Shown here: piece by piece, positions 7,808 through 13,204 of the stretch
Numbering within the stretch: the stretch's first letter is position 1
Layout of the letters: each line of letters begins with the position of its first letter
Assembly: GCA_014379815.1 (NCBI GenBank)
Contig: JACMLA010000132.1
Coordinates: 1 to 13,204 of the forward strand
Reading direction: 5' to 3'
Length of the DNA stretch: 13,204 bases
DNA from: Bryobacteraceae bacterium
GTDB lineage: Bacteria > Acidobacteriota > Terriglobia > Bryobacterales > Bryobacteraceae
Notes under the pieces: generated by a model
The model's input: the letters and a program-made list of their open reading frames with translations, nothing else
Database searches by the model: none
What the model was told of the DNA's origin: nothing
Program-made: the position numbers and the translations under genes

Positions 7808-9121
7808 TCACGCCTCCGCCGCGAAAAACTCCTGCGCCGCTCTGAGCGTTGTTTCAATATCTTCCTCGCTATGTGCGGCTGACATGAAGCCGGCTTCGTA
7901 TTGCGACGGGGGAAGGTACACACCACGCTCCAGCATGTGGTGAAAAAATCTGGCAAACTTCTGGGTATCCGACACCTTCGCTGACTCCCACTTGGTCACC
8001 TCAGTGCCGGTCATGAAGTAGGTAAACATCGAGCCGACGCGATTGATTGTGACGCCTGGAACGCTTAAATCACACACGCGTGCTGTGCGTTTCTCCACGA
8101 TCTCGTAGACTTCGGGGTGCGCTCGCAAGTAACGGAGCATCGCCAGACCTGCGGTAACGGCCAAGGGATTTCCAGAAAGAGTGCCGGCCTGATACACAGG
8201 TCCTACCGGCGCGACCTTCCGCATGATGTCCGCTCTTCCGCCGTAAGCCGCTATCGGAAGTCCTCCTCCAATTACCTTGCCCATTGTCGTCATGTGCGGT
8301 GTCACTCCGAAAAGGGCCTGCGCACCGCCCCACGCCAGCCGAAACCCCGTCATTACTTCGTCAAAGATCAGGATTGAGCCATATTGATCTGCGACTTTGC
8401 GTAATGTCTGGAGGAAATCCGGCGCCGGAGGTACGCATCCCATATTTCCCACCACCGGCTCCACAATAATTGCCGCGAACTTATCGCCTTGCTCTCGAAA
8501 CAGCGACTCAACTGCTTCCGTATCATTGAAAGGCAGCACAGCAGTCGTCTCGGCAAACGCAGTGGGCACACCAACGGTGTCGGATATGGCCAGCGTCGCC
8601 ATTCCCGAGCCAGCCTTCACCAAAAGACTGTCTACGTGACCGTGATAGCAACCTTCAAACTTTAGCGTCAGATCCCGCCCCGTAAATCCACGGGCTACCC
8701 GGAGCGCGGACATTGTCGCTTCTGTGCCGGAGTTTACCAGGCGAACCATCTCCATGGATGGCACCGCTTCCCGGATCAGCTCTGCGAGGTCGATCTCACG
8801 CTCTGTCGGGGCTCCGAAACTGGTTCCAACGTCCAGCACGGTTCGCAGCGCGTCAACGACGACCGGAGGGCGGTGTCCCAGTAATAAAGGACCCCACGAA
8901 CAGATGTAGTCTATGTAGGAATTTCCGTCTTCATCGAAGAGACGGGATCCCTCCCCGTGGTGGATAAACCGCGGAGTCCCGCCCACACCGCGAAAAGCCC
9001 GGACGGGAGAGTTTACGCCACCTGGAATTGTAGTTTGCGCCCTGGCAAATAAGGCCTCACTTCGCGTTGTTTTCATCTGAACACCATTATCTGACTCAGG
9101 CAAAGGCTGAGGCGAAAACAT
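7808..9121 (-). CDS. hemL: glutamate-1-semialdehyde 2,1-aminomutase
   Basis: This PLP enzyme converts glutamate-1-semialdehyde to 5-aminolevulinate, the entry to haem and other tetrapyrroles in the C5 pathway. It is a class-III aminotransferase fold. Visible motifs are FARAQTTIPGGVNSPVRAF, YIDYICSWGPLLLGH, VNSGTEATMSALRVAR (PLP phosphate contacts), FEGCYHGHVD, IIVEPVVGNMG, LIFDEVMTGFR and TTMGKVIGGGLP. In the last of these K282 is the Schiff-base lysine. The frame from 9121 gives 437 residues. A ribosome site GAGGA at 9135-9131, 9 nt upstream, supports that start. The alternative ATG at 9076 (MKTTRSEALF, 422 residues) matches the usual family N-terminus better but has no Shine-Dalgarno. It is convergent with the exporter cluster and divergent from the receiver gene. 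Confidence 0.96.
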   Translation of the reverse strand: MFSPQPLPESDNGVQMKTTRSEALFARAQTTIPGGVNSPVRAFRGVGGTPRFIHHGEGSRLFDEDGNSYIDYICSWGPLLLGHRPPVVVDALRTVLDVGTSFGAPTEREIDLAELIREAVPSMEMVRLVNSGTEATMSALRVARGFTGRDLTLKFEGCYHGHVDSLLVKAGSGMATLAISDTVGVPTAFAETTAVLPFNDTEAVESLFREQGDKFAAIIVEPVVGNMGCVPPAPDFLQTLRKVADQYGSILIFDEVMTGFRLAWGGAQALFGVTPHMTTMGKVIGGGLPIAAYGGRADIMRKVAPVGPVYQAGTLSGNPLAVTAGLAMLRYLRAHPEVYEIVEKRTARVCDLSVPGVTINRVGSMFTYFMTGTEVTKWESAKVSDTQKFARFFHHMLERGVYLPPSQYEAGFMSAAHSEEDIETTLRAAQEFFAAEA

Positions 9122-9244
9122 GTCGGTAAATCCTCATCAGAGCCAATTCTGAATGGAGCTTAACGTGCTCGCCTGCCCCTCGTTCGATGCGGAAAGGTGA
9201 CCGGCCCTGATGGTCGCCCTACACCAGCAAAGAGGTAAAGCGGT

Positions 9245-9712
9245 ATGTCAGAGATTTGGGATGTAAGTCCTGCCCCCGAGACTTCGTCGAGACACAACTC
9301 TATCCTGCATGTAAGCCCTCATGCAGAGCATGTTGCCGGCTTTCGGGACATCCTTAATCACCGGCAATGGTCCGTCACTCACTGTTCGGACACTTCGTCG
9401 GCGGTGTTGGCTATCGAGAAAAAGTCACTTTCGGTTGTCGTTACCGAAAGTCATCTCCCGGACGGTTCCTGGAGAAGCATCCTGGAAGCCTGTCAACGAC
9501 AGCATCAGGCTCCTCTTGTGCTCGTGACTTGCCGTCATGCAGACGAGAGCCTCTGGGCAGAAGTTCTGAATCTTGGTGGTTTTGACGTCCTGCTCGAGCC
9601 TTTTGATCGGACTGAAGTCCCAAGGGTTGTTGGCATGGCCCTGCGGTCTTGGTCAGCATTGTTCGGCGACCGATTGAACTCACAGGAAAACACAAAGAGT
9701 CAGTTTGCCTGA
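9245..9712 (+). CDS. stand-alone degenerate receiver-domain (pseudo-response regulator) protein
   Basis: This 155-residue cytoplasmic protein has one CheY-like receiver domain (about residues 18-135) and no output domain. The N-terminal strand reads ILHVSPHAE, so S24-P25 stand where the paired acidic residues of a normal receiver lie. The phospho-acceptor position is E68 in VVVTESHLPDGSW, T95 is kept, and the usual KPF lysine is E118 in LLEPFD. It is therefore unlikely to be phosphorylated in the standard way and may act as a constitutive or protein-binding module. The motif RHADESLWAEVLNLGGFDVL is characteristic of a group that I associate with Acidobacteriota (from memory, unverified). The ribosome site AGAGG at 9231-9235 fixes the start. 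A hairpin at 9719-9747 follows the stop. The partner kinase or target is unknown. Confidence 0.8.
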   Translation: MSEIWDVSPAPETSSRHNSILHVSPHAEHVAGFRDILNHRQWSVTHCSDTSSAVLAIEKKSLSVVVTESHLPDGSWRSILEACQRQHQAPLVLVTCRHADESLWAEVLNLGGFDVLLEPFDRTEVPRVVGMALRSWSALFGDRLNSQENTKSQFA

Positions 9713-9718
9713 GCCCGA

Positions 9719-9747
9719 GGAGAGCGAGTGCATGCGCAGCGCTCTCC
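9719..9747. terminator. 8-bp hairpin between receiver gene and rnpB
   Basis: GGAGAGCG (9719-9726) pairs perfectly with CGCTCTCC (9740-9747) around a 13-nt loop. It lies 6 nt past the receiver stop codon on the plus strand and just past the rnpB 3' end on the minus strand, so it may serve both convergent units. Neither side has a strong U-tract: the plus-strand flank is AAAATATAT and the minus-strand flank is TCGGGC. The stem is clear; terminator function is only likely. Confidence 0.4.
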
Positions 9748-9751
9748 AAAA

Positions 9752-10132
9752 TATATCGCTGAACTGTAAGCCGGTTTCTGTGCCAGTTGGAACTGGTGGC
9801 GACCATTCGTCTGGGCTTTCCATTACTAAAAAGCTCTAGCGACCTACCCGGGAGTTATTGGAACGGGCCGCCCCTGCTCCCCTATTTGGTCTTGCTCCGC
9901 ATGGGGTTTACCCTGCCAGCGGAATCACTCCCGCCGCGGTGCGCTCTTACCGCACCTTTTCACCCTTACCTTTCACGCTGAGTCTCCCCAGCGTTACAGG
10001 CGGTACGTTTTCTGTGGCACTTTCCGTAAAGGTCGGATATGGCCAACCCCTCCCGGCCGTTAGCCGGCATGTTGCCCTGTGGAGACCGGACTTTCCTCTC
10101 GCTTTCACGAGCGATCGCCCGTTCAGCGACGC
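9752..10132 (-). ncRNA. rnpB: RNase P RNA, bacterial class A
   Basis: This is the catalytic RNA of RNase P, which trims the 5' leader of pre-tRNAs. On the minus strand the conserved core appears in order. GAGGAAAGTCCGG is at 10098-10086. CAGGGCAACATGCCGG and CAGAAAACGTACCGCC follow. GTAAGAGCGCACCGC is at 9950-9936. The L15 GGGTAAACCCC loop, which binds the tRNA CCA end, is at 9913-9903. AGACGAATGGTCGCC is at 9812-9798, and ACAGAAACCGGCTTA at 9781-9767. The terminal helix P1 is visible as TCGCTGAAC (10129-10121) pairing with GTTCAGCGA (9764-9756). Ends are set just outside P1 and are uncertain by about 10 nt. The length of about 380 nt is normal for class A. Open frames read across this region are not real genes. 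Confidence 0.96.
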
Positions 10133-10205
10133 TTCAGTCTACCATCCAAACCATCCCACCTTCCTGGCCGACTACCGTCCCGGTAAATCCTACAAAACCG
10201 TTTGA

Positions 10206-10341
10206 AGCAATTACCGAAACCAAGTATCGCAAAAGGCGTCTTATGAACGATTTAGTGTATGATTCAGGAATATCAGTTGCCTAACTCGCTTCAATGTCCA
10301 ACAGGCAGGACACCAAAACCAATTAGTCAGGGGGAGTTGCA
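10206..10341 (+). promoter_or_regulatory. leader of the OmpA/Ig-repeat gene
   Basis: This gene-free stretch upstream of 10342 carries TATGAT at 10258-10263, a possible -10 box without a good -35. It also has a strong ribosome site, GGGGGAG, at 10330-10336, 5 nt before the ATG. rnpB is divergent, and its own promoter should lie between 10133 and about 10200, where I could not pick out clear boxes. Confidence 0.3.
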
Positions 10342-13204
10342 ATGAAGTGCCGCAGGTACGCGAGGTCCCTCATTCTCTTTTCAGTCATCAGCTCCAGCTT
10401 GCTTGCTCAGGGTCTGAACACGACCGCGTCGAAGGAAGACTGGGAAGAGATCAATTTTGAGTTCAACTCGCCTATCCTAACGGACGGATATCCGAGTCTT
10501 CTCCGTCTTGCCGAGTTGCTGCAGCAAAATCGCGGCTACAAGGTGAAGCTGGAAGGTCACGCCGACGTTATCGGATCCACCCGCTACAACCAGAGACTGG
10601 GCGAACGCCGAGCGACCGCGGTCCGCGAATTCCTGGTTAAGTACGGAGCCAGTGCTGGCCAGGTAACAACCGCATCTTATGGAGAAGCGCAACCGAAGAT
10701 AGGTAATCGCTCCAAAGAAGCGCGGTTTATGAACCGGCGAGTCTTCATGACGCTCACCGACGAGCAGGGTCGTGTCATTGGCGAAGGCGGAGTCAAGGAA
10801 ACACTAGGTAGCTTGAAAGACCTTTTCGCAGCGCAGCAGAAATGTTGTGACGAAATCCTGAAGCGGCTGGACAAGCTGGATCAGATTGCCAGCATGTTGC
10901 AGAAAATGGTGGGCGACAACGACCAGCTCCGGCGCGAACTTGGCGATCTCCGCAAAGCGCACGACGCTCTGGACCAATACGTCAAGGCTCAACCGAAACC
11001 TCTCACCGCAGCGGAAACATCTCAGATCGTCGACACCAGAACGTCCGAGCAGATTGAGAAGGCGCGTATGCCGAGATTCTCAATCCTTGGCCTCAACGCC
11101 GGAGCTGACCAGAATGGCGAGTTGACGTTCACGGGACGCGGACGGCTGTTCATGCCTTTCAAAGAACAGTTCGCTGTCCAGATGTCCGGCGAGTACATGT
11201 ATTTCAGAGATCGTCAGGAAGGTCAGATCGATGCCGGACTGGTCAACCGCTTCCACTCGCGGGCGCAGGCCGGTTTGTTTGCGACCTTTAAGAACGTGAA
11301 CTTCGCGGGACGCTCTCCGGGCCGCAGCATCTTCTCAGATCGTCCGGTCGCGCCGGATACGGGACAGCTCACAGGCAATGGAACTCTGGGCCAGGCAGCC
11401 TTCACACTGGATTACCTCTTCAGCAGGGGCAAGTTTGGCATCTTTGGCACCAAAGGCTTCCTTAATGATGCGGTAATCAGCCGCCTTGCTTTGACGAGCA
11501 ACGTGTTTTCCGAGAATTACCTGAAGATCGTCGATCAGGCAGGTGTGAATACAACGCTGGGACTGTTCGGAAACAACTACCTCGAAGGCAACATCGGGTA
11601 TCTGAAGAGTCAGTCGGCAGCCGACCGCGTTGGCGGTACCGCACGCTTCATCTTCCCGCTCAGCAATCGATTTGCGTTCACGATCGAAGGCGGCCTCAAC
11701 GAAACGATGTTGACCCGCGACAACAATGGTCGCGTTGTTGCCGGATTCCAGTTTGGCAACTTTATGCGCCCGAAGGATTTTCTCGAGGGCTACAACGGAG
11801 TGCAGCACGCAGTTCCCGTCGACGTTCCCCGTCTGAGATATGAACTCCTGACCCGCACCGTCCGCACCGGTAACTCCGCGCCAACTGCGAATGCAGGACC
11901 CGATCTGATTGGAGTCAGCGCGGGGCAGATTACTCTCGACGGATCTGCTTCTTTCGATCCTGAAGGCGATCCTCTGACCTACCAGTGGACTCAGGTTTCC
12001 GGTCCATCCGTAGCTATGTCCGGGATGAACACGGCCCAGATCAGCTTCAACGCGGCCGAGGGCCAGAGCTATGGATTCCGACTCGTCGTTCGCGACCCGC
12101 AAGGTTTGCAGGGCGTCGATAGTCTTGCTGTAACCACCACGTCAGTTCAGCAGGCACAGATCGTCCGCTTCCAGGCCGTTCCTACAAACATCCGTGCTGG
12201 CGAGCAATCCACCCTCGACTGGCAGGTGCTGAATGCAGACTCGGTAACGATCACCGAAATTGGCAACGTACCGGCGAACGGGCAGCGTGCTGTTTCCCCA
12301 CAGCGCACGACTCAATACAGACTTACAGCCCGGAATGGCCGTGGCGAAGTTAATGCGGTCGCTACTGTGGTGGTGGAGGCTCGTGCTGCGGCACAGTTCC
12401 TCAATTGCACCATCAGCCCAACCACAATCACAGCTGGTGAAGCTGCAACGCTTACTTACTCGACTGCCAATGCAGACAGTGTCACAATCTCCCCTAATAT
12501 CGGGGCAGTTGACCTCAGCGGGTCTCGCGTTGTAACACCGACGCAAACGACAACTTACACGCTTACTGCTACTAATGCGACAGGGCCCGCGACGTGCAAT
12601 GTCACTGTGACTGTCAACCCGGCCGGAACTGCGCCGCGTATCGTTTCTTTCACCGCCAATCCGACGACCATAACCGCGGGACAGCCTTCGACCCTTAGCT
12701 GGAATGTCGAGAACGCTGAGTCTGTGGACATAACCGGTATCGGGACGGTTCCTGCTCAGGGAACGCGTGAAGTGACTCCGAATACCACCGTCACCTTCAC
12801 ACTTACCGCCCGAAACGCTCGCGGCGAGTCTAGTGCCAATGCGACCATTACTGTAGCGCCACGCACGGCGGCTCAGTTCCTGACCTGCAGCATTACGCCG
12901 ACAACCATTACCGCAGGCCAGCCTGCCACCATCAATTACTCCACCTCCAACGCGGATGGTGTGACAATTTCACCCGGCATCGGCACTGTCGAACTTAGTG
13001 GGTTGCGTGTCGTGACTCCGGCGCAGACAACCACTTACGTTTTGACCGCGACCAGCGCGGGGGGGCCTGCAACGTGCAACCTGACGGTAACGGTCAATCC
13101 CGCGGGAACAGCGCCACGAATCATAGCGTTTACAGGCACTCCGTCGACCATCACCGCAGGTCAGTCATCAACACTCACCTGGAACGTGGAGAACGCCGAG
13201 TCTG
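10342..13204 (+). CDS. large secreted OmpA-domain / PKD / Ig-like repeat protein, 3' end beyond window
   Basis: The frame is open for all 954 codons to the window edge. Domains in order are as follows. Residues 1-22 are a signal peptide (cleavage near SSLLA-Q). Residues about 38-138 are an OmpA C-terminal-type peptidoglycan-binding domain with GHAD (72-75), RA (90-91) and NRRV (131-134). Residues 154-217 form a heptad-like coiled coil containing a Cys-Cys pair (168-169). Residues about 243-490 are rich in alternating beta strands with aromatic ends, resembling an outer-membrane barrel or beta-solenoid. Residues 511-600 are a PKD/cadherin-like domain (TANAGPDLIGVSAG, LDGSASFDPEGDPLTYQW). From residue 605, Ig-like repeats of about 80 residues alternate between two types. 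It is probably anchored to the cell wall or outer membrane and displayed outside, perhaps in adhesion. The OmpA domain is N-terminal instead of C-terminal, which is unusual. A strong ribosome site supports the start. Confidence 0.9.
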   Translation, partial: MKCRRYARSLILFSVISSSLLAQGLNTTASKEDWEEINFEFNSPILTDGYPSLLRLAELLQQNRGYKVKLEGHADVIGSTRYNQRLGERRATAVREFLVKYGASAGQVTTASYGEAQPKIGNRSKEARFMNRRVFMTLTDEQGRVIGEGGVKETLGSLKDLFAAQQKCCDEILKRLDKLDQIASMLQKMVGDNDQLRRELGDLRKAHDALDQYVKAQPKPLTAAETSQIVDTRTSEQIEKARMPRFSILGLNAGADQNGELTFTGRGRLFMPFKEQFAVQMSGEYMYFRDRQEGQIDAGLVNRFHSRAQAGLFATFKNVNFAGRSPGRSIFSDRPVAPDTGQLTGNGTLGQAAFTLDYLFSRGKFGIFGTKGFLNDAVISRLALTSNVFSENYLKIVDQAGVNTTLGLFGNNYLEGNIGYLKSQSAADRVGGTARFIFPLSNRFAFTIEGGLNETMLTRDNNGRVVAGFQFGNFMRPKDFLEGYNGVQHAVPVDVPRLRYELLTRTVRTGNSAPTANAGPDLIGVSAGQITLDGSASFDPEGDPLTYQWTQVSGPSVAMSGMNTAQISFNAAEGQSYGFRLVVRDPQGLQGVDSLAVTTTSVQQAQIVRFQAVPTNIRAGEQSTLDWQVLNADSVTITEIGNVPANGQRAVSPQRTTQYRLTARNGRGEVNAVATVVVEARAAAQFLNCTISPTTITAGEAATLTYSTANADSVTISPNIGAVDLSGSRVVTPTQTTTYTLTATNATGPATCNVTVTVNPAGTAPRIVSFTANPTTITAGQPSTLSWNVENAESVDITGIGTVPAQGTREVTPNTTVTFTLTARNARGESSANATITVAPRTAAQFLTCSITPTTITAGQPATINYSTSNADGVTISPGIGTVELSGLRVVTPAQTTTYVLTATSAGGPATCNLTVTVNPAGTAPRIIAFTGTPSTITAGQSSTLTWNVENAES
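12154..12633 (+). repeat. Ig-like di-domain repeat, unit 1
   Basis: First 160-residue unit within the surface protein. It contains a type A domain (starts AQIVRFQAVPTNIRAGEQ, has the core Trp of LDWQVLNADSV, no Cys) and a type B domain (starts AQFLNCTISPTTITAGEA, Tyr in place of Trp, Cys at 689 and 752). It ends VTVTVNPAGTA. It aligns with unit 2 at a constant 480-nt offset without gaps. Confidence 0.85.
12634..13113 (+). repeat. Ig-like di-domain repeat, unit 2
   Basis: Second 160-residue unit. The type A domain starts PRIVSFTANPTTITAGQP and the type B domain starts AQFLTCSITPTTITAGQP, with Cys at 849 and 912. It ends LTVTVNPAGTA like unit 1. Confidence 0.88.
13114..13204 (+). repeat. Ig-like di-domain repeat, unit 3, cut by window edge
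   Basis: Third unit begins PRIIAFTGTPSTITAGQ, exactly 480 nt after unit 2, and reads LTWNVENAES before the window ends. The array therefore continues to the right by an unknown number of units. Confidence 0.85.

Noticed and set aside
9787..10284. Several overlapping plus-strand open frames of 64-115 residues
   Set aside because: They read antisense across the conserved RNase P RNA; the sequence conservation there is explained by rnpB.
11335..12102. 255-residue minus-strand open frame
   Set aside because: It is antisense to the long OmpA/Ig-repeat frame, which has clear domains and a strong ribosome site.
12154..13204. Possible CRISPR or simple tandem repeat
   Set aside because: The periodicity is 480 bp, in frame, protein-level only, and the DNA copies are diverged; it encodes Ig-like domains.

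Overview
The window looks like chromosomal DNA of a Gram-negative soil-type bacterium, most probably an Acidobacteriota (Bryobacter/Solibacter-like) lineage. This is an inference from the kinds of proteins present (a degenerate receiver protein of a type I associate with that phylum, an OmpA/Ig-repeat surface protein, a SIMPL protein and a lipoprotein sugar-binding protein), not from a database match. Most of it is ordinary chromosomal housekeeping. I see no CRISPR array, toxin-antitoxin pair, defence system or phage genes.

Left edge (1-737): a decayed IS630-type transposase fragment on the minus strand, interrupted by an in-frame amber codon and cut by the window edge, then about 240 bp without genes, then tRNA-Thr(CGU) on the minus strand with an encoded CCA. 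The element remnant lies downstream of the tRNA 3' end.

771-4696: an orphan periplasmic sugar-binding lipoprotein on the minus strand, transcribed toward the tRNA. Its start codon is only 15 bp from a divergent plus-strand cluster: a small Rieske [2Fe-2S] protein, mutM (overlapping by 1 nt), glgC and msrA. The spacings of -1, 29 and 40 bp suggest one operon. It mixes redox and oxidative-damage functions (Rieske, MutM, MsrA) with glycogen synthesis (GlgC).

4710-7778: a secreted SIMPL-domain protein (minus), convergent with msrA, and divergently a complete ABC half-exporter translationally coupled (TAATG) to an unrecognised single-pass envelope protein.

7808-10132: hemL (minus, tetrapyrrole synthesis), divergent from a stand-alone receiver-domain protein lacking the usual acidic pocket, then the RNase P RNA gene rnpB (minus). 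rnpB is identified from its conserved core sequences and its P1 pairing. A perfect 8-bp hairpin separates the receiver gene from rnpB.

10342-13204: the start of a very long open frame, still open after 954 codons at the window edge. It encodes a secreted protein with, in order, a signal peptide, an OmpA peptidoglycan-binding domain, a coiled coil, a beta-rich barrel-like region, a PKD-like domain and alternating Ig-like repeats. The repeats have an exact 480-bp (160-residue, two-domain) period. This is the most unusual object in the window.
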